Positions 49,474-56,209 of a stretch of 64,000 nt of DNA are shown piece after piece. Source of the stretch: Christensenella sp. UBA5893 (GTDB lineage: Bacteria > Bacillota > Clostridia > Christensenellales > UBA1242). Position numbers and translations under genes: made by a program. The number at the start of each line of letters is the position of its first letter. The stretch's first letter is position 1. The stretch covers positions 15,644 to 79,643 of the forward strand of contig DJER01000007.1 of assembly GCA_002431905.1 (NCBI GenBank). The letters are read 5' to 3'. A model generated the notes under the pieces. The model did not search any database. It was not told the origin of the DNA and saw only the letters and a program-made list of their open reading frames with translations.

Positions 49474-51759
49474 TTATTTAACACCAAGTTCTTCATGAGA
49501 CTCATACGTTAATACATAGTCTTTAGATGCAATAACCTTGCCAGTATCACTATCTAAAATAGTCTTGGTATAAACCCAAGTGTTATTTGTTTGATTATAT
49601 ACTAAAGTAAATTTCATTATTTTTGTATTTCTTGAAGATACATCAATATAAATACCATTATTTGTATATAATTTTCTACCACGAAAATATGAATATGTAA
49701 GGTATGTATCTGATACTGTTGCAGACTCACTATTTGAGTCAATAACTAGGTACGCATCCTCATTATCTATAGTGCCTTTATATTTACCGGCATAAGACCT
49801 TGTATATCTTGCTGTAAATACACAGTCGCTTGTTATGCTCATATCTGATATATTTGTTGTCAAATAATCGTCACGAGTATCATATGACCAACCCAAAAAT
49901 TTTAAGTTATTTCTGCTAGTTGGGGTTGGAGCAGATATAATTTTCTCTCCCTTTTTAATTTCTTGAATTCCTAACAATGTATCTCCGTCATAGAACTTAC
50001 AAGTAAATACAACCTTGTTAAAATTTGCCCAAAGTGTTACATCTTTAGTGACTACATAAGTAGATAAATCTATAGAACCAAAGCCATAAGGTAAAGACCA
50101 ATAAGCAAATTCATAATTATCTTTTTTAGGTACAATGTCAAATTCTCCAATCACATTACCATATTCAATTGTTTTAGTCCCAATATTGGTTCCATCTACC
50201 GAAAAAATTACAGTAAAAGTTTGAATTTTAAATATAGCATTAAAGATGGAATTTTCGGTTATTTTATATTGCGAAATATCTATAGTGTCGACACCATTTA
50301 AAGACCAACCAATAAAATTATAATGTTCTTTCGTTGGTTCATTTGGAGCAATTGCATAGTTATTTTTGGCTACTATTTGACTATCTAAAACATTGTCTTC
50401 AACTTTAAATTTAACATCATACTTGTATGTTATATCTGCAACAAAAGTTGTATTAGTAACAATTTTATAAGTAGATAAATCAATTTTAGAACCATTTACA
50501 GTCCAACCATTGAAGATTTTATAATCGGTACTTTCTATAGTTGGAGCATTAGCGATATCTCCATTTCTAATAGTTTGAGTAGATTTTGTTTCATTTTCGT
50601 AAACGAAAGTAACTGTATGAAGTTTAGTAAATACCGCAGTATAAGTTACATTTTGTGTAACTTGTTTAGATGTAATATCAGATATAACATCAACACCATT
50701 CAGAGACCAACCGTCAAACTCGTAACCGTCTTTTGTTGGGTTAGTAGGAACAGTTGCACAGTTATTTTTGGTAATAATTTGACTATTGTAAATTGTATCG
50801 TCAACTTTGAATTTGACATCATATTTGTATGTAACATCTGCAACAATTTTTGTGTTGGTAGTTATTGTATAAGTAGATAAATCTATTGCAGAGCCGTTTA
50901 CAGTCCAACCATTGAATATTTTGTAAGTAGTGCTTGTTGGAATTGTTACAGAGAGTTTAGAGCCTTTGTTTACAATTTGAATATTGTAAACACTTCCGTC
51001 ATACTCGAATGTCGCAACTATTTGTTCGCCATTTTTAAGTTGGGCAATATAACTTTCATAGTAAGTTACACTTGCTTGTAGTTCGCTGATTTTGTTATTA
51101 AGAGCATTGATTTGACCTTGTGAATTTTGAGATTGTAAAGTCATATCACTTATTTGTGTATTAAGATTAGCAATTTGCGTATTCAAACTTCTAATAGTAG
51201 CAACATTCATATCGTTGGTAGTTTGTAGTTGTGAAACAGTGTTTTGTAATGTTGTTATTTGGTTATTTAATGTTGTGATTTGCTCGCTTTTATCTTCGCC
51301 ACTATTGGTAAGATTTGTAACTTGTTTTTGTAAATCTGTAATTTGATTATTCAAACTCGCAATTGTAGTTTCATTGTTTGTTTTGATTGTAGTAAGATTA
51401 TCTACTTGTGTTTCAAGACTAGATTTTTGTGTGTTCAACTTGTCAATTTGATTTGAATAATCTTTATTGTTATTTTGAAGAACTGTAACTTGTGAATTAA
51501 GTTGTGAGATATTATCATTTAATGTTGTGATTGTATCTCTATAACTTGCAATAAGTTTTGTATATTCTTCTTTATCTGTTAGGGCGGTATTATAACCGTC
51601 TTCGTAAGATTTGTTTATATCTTCTTTGGTATAAACCCCGGTTCCAGACATTCCGTCCTTTACTTTATTGAAGTTTATAATTCCCCAAGAAAGAACAAAA
51701 ACAAATGCACCAACAAAGAGTAGGCTAAATATAATACCTAAAACTTTTTTTGTTTCCAT
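49474..51759 (-). CDS. Adsorption-type protein: TM anchor, coiled-coil stalk, InlB-type repeats
   Basis: Likely the host-recognition protein, in the place of M13 pIII. Residues 1-32 hold one transmembrane helix. From about residue 50 to 255 is a coiled coil of near-repeats such as SLNNQITDLQKQVTNL and TTLNNQITTLQNTVSQL, a long stalk. About six Flg_new/InlB B-repeat modules follow (YKIFNGWTVNGSAIDLSTY; YEFDGWSLNGVDV; NFIGWSLNGVDT; FLGWSYDTR), and a final beta-rich domain. The start is the ATG at 51759 with AAGAGAAATT upstream. Phage location is shown by its place between virion genes and the ATPase. Similar repeats occur in bacterial adhesins, so a moron-type adhesin is the alternative. Confidence 0.75.
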   Translation of the reverse strand: METKKVLGIIFSLLFVGAFVFVLSWGIINFNKVKDGMSGTGVYTKEDINKSYEDGYNTALTDKEEYTKLIASYRDTITTLNDNISQLNSQVTVLQNNNKDYSNQIDKLNTQKSSLETQVDNLTTIKTNNETTIASLNNQITDLQKQVTNLTNSGEDKSEQITTLNNQITTLQNTVSQLQTTNDMNVATIRSLNTQIANLNTQISDMTLQSQNSQGQINALNNKISELQASVTYYESYIAQLKNGEQIVATFEYDGSVYNIQIVNKGSKLSVTIPTSTTYKIFNGWTVNGSAIDLSTYTITTNTKIVADVTYKYDVKFKVDDTIYNSQIITKNNCATVPTNPTKDGYEFDGWSLNGVDVISDITSKQVTQNVTYTAVFTKLHTVTFVYENETKSTQTIRNGDIANAPTIESTDYKIFNGWTVNGSKIDLSTYKIVTNTTFVADITYKYDVKFKVEDNVLDSQIVAKNNYAIAPNEPTKEHYNFIGWSLNGVDTIDISQYKITENSIFNAIFKIQTFTVIFSVDGTNIGTKTIEYGNVIGEFDIVPKKDNYEFAYWSLPYGFGSIDLSTYVVTKDVTLWANFNKVVFTCKFYDGDTLLGIQEIKKGEKIISAPTPTSRNNLKFLGWSYDTRDDYLTTNISDMSITSDCVFTARYTRSYAGKYKGTIDNEDAYLVIDSNSESATVSDTYLTYSYFRGRKLYTNNGIYIDVSSRNTKIMKFTLVYNQTNNTWVYTKTILDSDTGKVIASKDYVLTYESHEELGVK
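50405..50935 (-). repeat. Internal duplication in the adsorption-type gene
   Basis: Two copies of a segment coding TYKYDVKFKV and NGWTVNGS-x-IDLSTY lie about 405 bases (135 codons) apart, at 50405-50530 and 50810-50935. They differ at scattered bases, so it is an old two-module duplication. Confidence 0.75.
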
Positions 51760-51769
51760 AATTTCTCTT

Positions 51770-52282
51770 TTATAAAATTTCAACAACCCTTAATCTAATG
51801 CCGTTATCTTTGAAATATTGTTCAAAGAAACTTGCATTTTTGTTACCTTTTGTTGTCAAGGTTAATTGTGTTTTGTTGCTTAAAAACTTGATAGACATCT
51901 GCATTGTTGCGGGGCAAACTATTTCTCCGTCAGTGTTGTAAAAGTCAATTGAAATAGTAGAGAAGATAGAGCCAGCCTTAATATCGCAATTAGTCAATAC
52001 ATAGTTGTTAAGAACAATCTTGTATTCTTTATCAGTTCCGTTAAAGTCTTCAACTTTTAACAAGTCTTTTTTAAAAGAATATGTGTCTGTATCGTCATAA
52101 GTATCATGATAAAACACTACACTTGGGTCAGAATAAAAGAAACTTTCTTGACTAAACTTATTAGAAATATCTATTGTGCCATTTACATAACTTTCAGCCT
52201 TAACTTCTTTGAATAACTGAATACCGCAAAATGTGCCTACAACGATTAAAATAAAGCAAATTACATAAGAATACCATTTCAT
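51770..52282 (-). CDS. Anchored phage virion or assembly protein
   Basis: Function unknown. The 170 residues begin with one membrane helix (KWYSYVICFILIVVGTFCGI), followed by a beta-rich extracellular domain. Its start overlaps the upstream gene's stop by four bases. Its size and location between the larger anchored protein and the adsorption-type gene suit a minor virion protein such as pVI, or an adaptor. No family is recognised. Confidence 0.65.
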   Translation of the reverse strand: MKWYSYVICFILIVVGTFCGIQLFKEVKAESYVNGTIDISNKFSQESFFYSDPSVVFYHDTYDDTDTYSFKKDLLKVEDFNGTDKEYKIVLNNYVLTNCDIKAGSIFSTISIDFYNTDGEIVCPATMQMSIKFLSNKTQLTLTTKGNKNASFFEQYFKDNGIRLRVVEIL

Positions 52283-53667
52283 AGAACCACCCCCGTATAT
52301 TCGTTATTTGTGGCATTAGAGCCAAAATCAAATGTTATTCCACTAGAATATTTAAGTGTTTGTAAATTAGTGTTATACAATGATTTTTCTAGTAAATAGA
52401 ATGTTTGGCTTTCGCCAGTAATTGTCAAAGTATCAATTTCAAAATCTTCTAGTCCGTTATAATCGAAACCGACAATGTTAATTTTGTTATCTACCAAATA
52501 TTTTGATTGTAAGTTTATGGTTATATTGACTTTTGCTCTTGGCATATCTGCAAACATCTTTTTAGTGTCTAAATTAAGACTAGCAAAATATCCCTTGTAA
52601 ACATCACTATAACGATAAGTAAAGTCTTTTTCAGATAATGTGTAAAGCATTCTTTCTTGCCAGTAAGTAGTGTCTATTTTGTCTTCTTTCAAGTCATATT
52701 TAGGACTATTTTCAATAATACCGAACATAGATTGAGTGCTATTCCTTGCACCGTTTTCACTCTTTGTAAATTTCATAACAGCATAGTTTTTAATGACATC
52801 TGTAACATTATCTTCTTTATATTTTTTAGTTGTAAGGTCGTATTCTTTTATCGAGAATAAAGAACTTAAATCTACTGTTATATAAAATGTTCCATTTCCA
52901 GCACTTTGAATTTTTGTTGCTTGTAAACATGATTGAAAAAGACTGCCATAGGTGTAATAATAACGGTTGTATTTTTCGCCAACTTTCCAACCTATACCAA
53001 AGATATTTCTAACATCTCCAACATCTTTGTCAAAGAATTTGTCAAGTCTAAGTTCAAAAGCCCTATTATCTATTTTTACGATAAAGCCAGTAGTTCTTTT
53101 TAATTCTGTTGCAATACTACCATTGTTATTGGTTATACCATTAAAATTGACACCATTTATTGAGTCATAGTAATAGAAGTTTGGGTCAACATAATTGTTG
53201 GCTATTGCAACACATTCGTCAGAAGTTCCATAATATCTATCGTTATTGCCTAATAATTTCATAAAACTAACTTCGCTATTTCCATCCCAAGTGTCTAGTG
53301 GAAGTCCCTTGTAATTACCGATATATTGCATACCAGTAGAACGATAAGCAGAAGAAGTCAAAGAATAATCTGTAAAATAATTAAGTTTTAACTCTTGCAG
53401 TTCGATACCGTTCTTTTTCTCGTTGCTATAATAGTTTACTTCTAGAAAATATCTGTCTTCTAGTTCGTTTCTTTCTTCTTCGGTTATAGTTGTGTCATTT
53501 TTTAATTTATCTCCAATGTCCAAACCTACTTGGTTGTCCACATAATTGACACCCATTGTTGTATCTTTCACAAAAAAGTGATAATAACCAAAAGCAATAG
53601 AAACGCAAACCGCTATAACTGCAAGAAACACTAAACGACAATTGCCTATAACTTTTAATGTTTTCAT
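52279..53667 (-). CDS. Large anchored phage protein, possible minor coat component
   Basis: Function unknown. The 462 residues begin with one membrane helix (CRLVFLAVIAVCVSIAFGYYHFF), followed by about 430 beta-rich, Tyr/Asn-rich residues with features such as SAYRSTGMQYIGNYKGLPLDTWDG. It lies directly after the terminator that follows the tiny coat-type genes, the place of gene III in M13. It may be a second adsorption or tip protein. TTAAGAAAGGAGAAATA precedes the ATG. Confidence 0.65.
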   Translation of the reverse strand: MKTLKVIGNCRLVFLAVIAVCVSIAFGYYHFFVKDTTMGVNYVDNQVGLDIGDKLKNDTTITEEERNELEDRYFLEVNYYSNEKKNGIELQELKLNYFTDYSLTSSAYRSTGMQYIGNYKGLPLDTWDGNSEVSFMKLLGNNDRYYGTSDECVAIANNYVDPNFYYYDSINGVNFNGITNNNGSIATELKRTTGFIVKIDNRAFELRLDKFFDKDVGDVRNIFGIGWKVGEKYNRYYYTYGSLFQSCLQATKIQSAGNGTFYITVDLSSLFSIKEYDLTTKKYKEDNVTDVIKNYAVMKFTKSENGARNSTQSMFGIIENSPKYDLKEDKIDTTYWQERMLYTLSEKDFTYRYSDVYKGYFASLNLDTKKMFADMPRAKVNITINLQSKYLVDNKINIVGFDYNGLEDFEIDTLTITGESQTFYLLEKSLYNTNLQTLKYSSGITFDFGSNATNNEYTGVVL

Positions 53668-53697
53668 TATTTCTCCTTTCTTAAAAATTTATAAAAT

Positions 53698-53735
53698 AAA
53701 AAGCACCAAGTAGGGTTGTCCTAAATAGTGCTTTT
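53698..53735 (-). terminator. Terminator after the coat-type genes
   Basis: On the minus strand AAAAGCAC pairs with GTGCTTTT, with an inner TAGG/CCTA, followed by a T-rich run. M13 has a strong terminator at the same place, after gene VIII. Confidence 0.8.
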
Positions 53736-53739
53736 TTAA

Positions 53740-53898
53740 TTACACAATTCCATTCCAACCGAAAATATTTAATATTTTTGCTAGCCATTCAAATGCCTTG
53801 CTTATGTAATAAAAAATTTTAGATAGAATGGATAATGGAAATGTTCCAAACAACACTACTAAAACAACTATTAAAATAATTAGTAATATTTTCTTCAT
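53740..53898 (-). CDS. Tiny membrane protein, candidate major coat protein
   Basis: A 52-residue protein, below the usual size cut-off. MKKILLIILIVVLVVLFGTF is a basic start plus a membrane helix. LSKIFYYISKAFEWLAKILNIFGW is an amphipathic, weakly basic helix, the layout of filamentous phage coat proteins. AAGGAATT precedes the ATG. It is the last gene before the terminator at 53698, as gene VIII is in M13, which supports high expression of this transcript segment. The neighbouring 64-residue protein is the alternative major coat protein. Confidence 0.65.
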   Translation of the reverse strand: MKKILLIILIVVLVVLFGTFPLSILSKIFYYISKAFEWLAKILNIFGWNGIV

Positions 53899-53911
53899 AG
53901 AACAATTCCTT

Positions 53912-54106
53912 TTAAATTATTGGTTTAATCATTGTGAGTGCTTCTGTACTTACATCAACAGCCGGTTTTGTTCCAAACCAATTAACAATTTGTTGTCCAA
54001 ATGTTACACCGTTAATTGCACAGCCAATTCCAACTGTTATACAGAATATCGCAACTGCACATATCATACCTAAAAGCACTAACATAATCTTTTGAAATGT
54101 TGTCAA
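53912..54106 (-). CDS. Tiny membrane protein, phage coat-type
   Basis: A 64-residue protein with one long hydrophobic helix (about residues 6-32: KIMLVLLGMICAVAIFCITV), then NGVTFGQQIVNWFG and a polar tail with VDVSTEALTMIKPII. It lies between the ssDNA-binding-like and 52-residue genes, where M13 has VII and IX. It may be a major or minor coat component. AAGGAGAAAAATTTT precedes the ATG. Confidence 0.65.
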   Translation of the reverse strand: MTTFQKIMLVLLGMICAVAIFCITVGIGCAINGVTFGQQIVNWFGTKPAVDVSTEALTMIKPII

Positions 54107-54120
54107 AATTTTTCTCCTTT

Positions 54121-54435
54121 TTATTTATTTTCTTTGAGTTCTGCTGATACGGGTTTTGCACCAAAGTTAGATACTTCATATTTTACAATTACAGGTGAGT
54201 ATGCCTTAACTTTATCGAATACTTGTCTGTCAACTTTATATTCCAACACTGTTGAGTTTAAAAACCCGGCATCAGTTTTAAAATCTTCGCCACTAACACA
54301 TTTTAAAATGTATCTGTCCGGTTGAGCATTAACGATACGACCGTCCGAAGCCTTAAATTCTTCTGTTGCTCCTTTAAAGATTTTTTCCAAAACTATTCCA
54401 TCTTCTTTAATCATTCTTTTAACATTATTTGCCAT
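54121..54435 (-). CDS. Phage ssDNA-binding-like protein (pV analogue)
   Basis: A 104-residue soluble protein with the beta-rich pattern of an OB fold: YILKCVSGEDFKTDAGFLNSTVLEYKVDRQVF, then YSPVIVKYEVSNFG. It has no membrane segment. In filamentous phages the gene V protein coats single-stranded genomes before assembly, and genes for small coat proteins follow it directly, as here. No diagnostic motif proves the family. TTAAGGAGAATAAAAA precedes the ATG. It is the first virion-module gene of the leftward operon. Confidence 0.65.
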   Translation of the reverse strand: MANNVKRMIKEDGIVLEKIFKGATEEFKASDGRIVNAQPDRYILKCVSGEDFKTDAGFLNSTVLEYKVDRQVFDKVKAYSPVIVKYEVSNFGAKPVSAELKENK

Positions 54436-54629
54436 TTTTTATTCTCCTTAATTTATATTTTCTATTGGCTTAATTAAACTAAACTAAACTGAACTTAATT
54501 CAAAGTTCGCTACAAAAAGGTTTTTAAAGCAGTTTGCCTTACTGCTAATCAACTTAAACTATTGATTATGTGCCTACTACTATTTTCATAGGACTTACAG
54601 TTTTGTTATTAAATTGTTTGTCGAATAAC

Positions 54630-54660
54630 ACCAAATGCAATTTGGTGACGACGTCGACAC
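54630..54660. promoter_or_regulatory. Two adjacent palindromes, possible phage operator
   Basis: ACCAAAT-GCA-ATTTGGT (54630-54646) is followed by a near-palindrome centred on CGACGTCG (54645-54660). They overlap the -35 area of the 54688 gene (TCGACA, 54654-54659) and lie upstream of the leftward phage genes. Confidence 0.5.
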
Positions 54661-54687
54661 TTTTTTGTTGGAATTATACAATTTATA

Positions 54688-55005
54688 ATGTATAATTTGT
54701 TTTGGAAATATATTATGTTTGATATTACAAATAGAGTGAAAGATGAAAAACATTTTGCTAAAACAATAACTGCAAAATACAAAATGTCTAACACTAAACA
54801 TAAAGATTTTGTTAATATTGTTTTACTTGATATTCAAGAAGTAAAACAATTTTTTGATATTAAAGAACTTTCTAATCAATTACAATTACTAGATTTTTAT
54901 TTCGTTGTTTTAAAGGACAATCCTGAATATATTGGTATAGTTAAAAACAATGAAACAAGAAGAATTGAAATAGGGAAAGTATTGAAAATTAAGGAATATT
55001 TATAA
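54688..55005 (+). CDS. Hypothetical plus-strand phage protein
   Basis: Function unknown. A 105-residue soluble protein, mixed helix/strand (KDFVNIVLLDIQEVKQFFDI ... FVVLKDNPEYIGIVKNN). It is the only plus-strand gene in the prophage. TCGACA (54654), 17 bases, TACAAT (54677) and five bases lead to the ATG at 54688, so it may be leaderless; an inner ATG at 54715 is the alternative start. The palindromes at 54630 cover its promoter, which would suit a repressor or immunity gene, but no HTH is seen. Its end overlaps the convergent 54989 gene. Confidence 0.6.
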   Translation: MYNLFWKYIMFDITNRVKDEKHFAKTITAKYKMSNTKHKDFVNIVLLDIQEVKQFFDIKELSNQLQLLDFYFVVLKDNPEYIGIVKNNETRRIEIGKVLKIKEYL

Positions 55006-55243
55006 CCTTAACAAAACTATGTAGTTTTTTATTATTGTCTAAATAATAGAATGAAAATATATTTTTATCAATGTGCCTTACTTCCATAGTTCCAAATGGA
55101 CTATTAAGTAAAGACTTTTTTATTCTATATATCCTTTGATATTCAGTTTTCAAAATATCTTTTTTCTTAACATATTCTAATTTGCTTTCATCAATTTCAA
55201 TATCTAAATAGTATTTATTTTCTATCTTAATTATCTCATTCAT
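54989..55243 (-). CDS. Hypothetical phage protein
   Basis: Function unknown. A soluble 84-residue protein with alternating strands (NEIIKIENKYYLDIEIDES ... IFSFYYLDNNKKLHSFVKVINIP), resembling small beta-barrel or SH3-like proteins. The start is the ATG at 55243 with ATGGAGAAATT upstream; a frame extension to 55279 has no ribosome site and enters the small-RNA promoter. Its start is divergent from the small RNA at 55308, so the two may share control. Confidence 0.6.
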   Translation of the reverse strand: MNEIIKIENKYYLDIEIDESKLEYVKKKDILKTEYQRIYRIKKSLLNSPFGTMEVRHIDKNIFSFYYLDNNKKLHSFVKVINIP

Positions 55244-55272
55244 AATTTCTCCATTTTGTTTGTCATAAAGGG

Positions 55273-55301
55273 TTGACATTTATATTTGAATAATATATAA
55301 T
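55273..55301 (+). promoter_or_regulatory. Perfect sigmaA promoter of a plus-strand small RNA
   Basis: TTGACA (55273-55278), 17 bases, then TATAAT (55296-55301), an exact consensus match. Confidence 0.9.
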
Positions 55302-55307
55302 GTAATC

Positions 55308-55392
55308 GTTCTTAATGAACTACACATTATTTGTGTAAGGCTTATAACTTTTGTTTATAAGCACCAGAGCCGTATGGATGGCTCTTTTTTTT
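55308..55392 (+). ncRNA. Predicted structured small RNA, phage locus B
   Basis: About 85 nt of back-to-back hairpins: GTTC/GAAC (from 55308), ACACA-TTATT-TGTGT (55322-55336), GCTTATAA-CTTTTGT-TTATAAGC (55340-55362), and the terminator AGAGCC/GGCTCT (55366-55371, 55380-55385) with eight T. No coding frame or ribosome site is present. It ends three bases before the convergent 55395 gene. The near-perfect promoter and compact fold indicate a dedicated RNA, perhaps a regulator of the phage or host. Confidence 0.75.
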
Positions 55393-55394
55393 AT

Positions 55395-55802
55395 TCACTT
55401 ACGCTTTTTAAATTTGTCATATTGTTTAACATTGAATTGTTTAGTTTTTGCTTTTTTAAATATAGTATCTCGAATAGACTCAACATCTTTATGCGAAACA
55501 TCCATATTTTTATGGTTTTCTCTAAACTTTTCATTAACTCTAATTGGACGACCTTCATTATCTTCAATTTCTAAATAGTGCTTATAATATGTTTTTTGTT
55601 TAGTTCTAGGGTTTCTATAACCTTTCAACTCAGTTCTATTTGCACCTTTCTTTGAAGATAAGGGGACAACTGCTAAATCTTCATTATTTGTGTCAACCAC
55701 TACAACAGGTCTTGTTTTGTAAGACTTTGTTTTTTGTTTGCCCAAAAAGTTATCTTTGGTTGTCAAAGTTCGTCCCCAAGGTATAAACCTTTTCTTTTTC
55801 AA
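55395..55802 (-). CDS. PemK/MazF-like small protein
   Basis: A 135-residue basic protein. The core TRPVVVVDTNNEDLAVVPLSSK resembles the first strands of PemK/MazF-type ribonuclease toxins (RPVVVV ... VVPLSS), followed by YYKHYLEIEDNEGRPIRVNEKF. It starts at TTG with AAGGAG upstream. The tiny gene at 55821 ends 18 bases before it and could encode a partner, but no classic antitoxin is recognised. Activity as a toxin is unproved; an adapted non-toxic protein is equally possible. Confidence 0.55.
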   Translation of the reverse strand: MKKKRFIPWGRTLTTKDNFLGKQKTKSYKTRPVVVVDTNNEDLAVVPLSSKKGANRTELKGYRNPRTKQKTYYKHYLEIEDNEGRPIRVNEKFRENHKNMDVSHKDVESIRDTIFKKAKTKQFNVKQYDKFKKRK

Positions 55803-55820
55803 ATATCAATCTCCTTTATC

Positions 55821-55943
55821 CTAGTAATATCTTTTTCTAATTCTAATTTTTCTTCTGTGAGAACGGTTTGCTTTTCTAGCACCACATCTACAACCCGAAG
55901 CAAAAGCAGTCTTTAAATCTTGCTCTGTGTATCTTCTTGCCAA
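55821..55943 (-). CDS. Small Arg-rich protein
   Basis: A 40-residue, strongly basic frame with two Cys three apart (SGCRCGARKANRSHRRKIRI). It starts at TTG with AAAAGGGGG seven bases upstream, and an in-frame GTG two codons earlier is the alternative. It is the first gene of the leftward phage block and precedes the PemK-like gene. Nucleic-acid binding is plausible from composition. Function unknown. Confidence 0.5.
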   Translation of the reverse strand: MARRYTEQDLKTAFASGCRCGARKANRSHRRKIRIRKRYY

Positions 55944-56079
55944 ATTCACACCCCCTTTTCCTTAAATTAAATAAGGCAAAGGCTAATAATTTTATGTAAT
56001 AAAAAAAGTTTTACCTTATTTGCTATAAGTGTAAAACTTTACAACACAAAAAAAGATTAAATAAATTTATAAAAAATGG
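55944..56079. other. Junction between prophage and tRNA promoter
   Basis: AT-rich, with inverted repeats AAATAAGG/CCTTATTT and GTTTTAC/GTAAAAC around 55970-56040. No dif-like site or copy of sequence from the left end of the phage was found beyond a ten-base AAAATGGTTG match (also near 44441). Confidence 0.4.
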
Positions 56080-56108
56080 TTGACATTATATTAACTATTT
56101 GATATGAT
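56080..56108 (+). promoter_or_regulatory. SigmaA promoter of tRNA-Asn
   Basis: TTGACA (56080-56085), 17 bases, then TATGAT (56103-56108), 26 bases before the tRNA. Confidence 0.85.
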
Positions 56109-56134
56109 TACTATGCTTTTGAAAAAGAGCGTAT

Positions 56135-56209
56135 TCCTCGTTAGCTCAGCGGTAGAGCAACCGGCTGTTAACCGGTAGGTCGTCTGTTCGAACCAGACAC
56201 GGGGAGCCA
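56135..56209 (+). tRNA. tRNA-Asn(GTT)
   Basis: Acceptor TCCTCGT/ACGGGGA, D-arm GCTC/GAGC, anticodon stem ACCGG/CCGGT with loop CTGTTAA (anticodon GTT at 56167-56169), T-arm GTCTG-TTCGAAC-CAGAC, discriminator G and an encoded CCA. Promoter and terminator are intact. The 3' end of the serine-integrase gene runs antisense through it. Confidence 0.97.

Larger units (their letters stand above)
45650..55943 (-). mobile_element. Inovirus-like (filamentous phage) prophage
   Basis: About 10.3 kb of leftward genes with filamentous-phage logic: ssDNA-binding-like protein, two tiny membrane proteins, terminator, two anchored virion-type proteins, a large adsorption-type protein, a Zot-type ATPase, a hairpin-rich region, then an HUH rolling-circle Rep and small genes. 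The order matches an M13-type map cut open between Rep's neighbours and the ssDNA-binding gene. No secretin is present, as expected outside Gram-negative hosts. The exact ends are unknown: no flanking direct repeat was found, and the phage lies between the IS30-type remnant and the tRNA-Asn promoter. Confidence 0.8.

Noticed and set aside
55975..56002. A dif-like XerCD site at the right end of the prophage
   Set aside because: Only the TTATGTAA part resembles dif; the other arm does not match and no second copy was seen at the left end.
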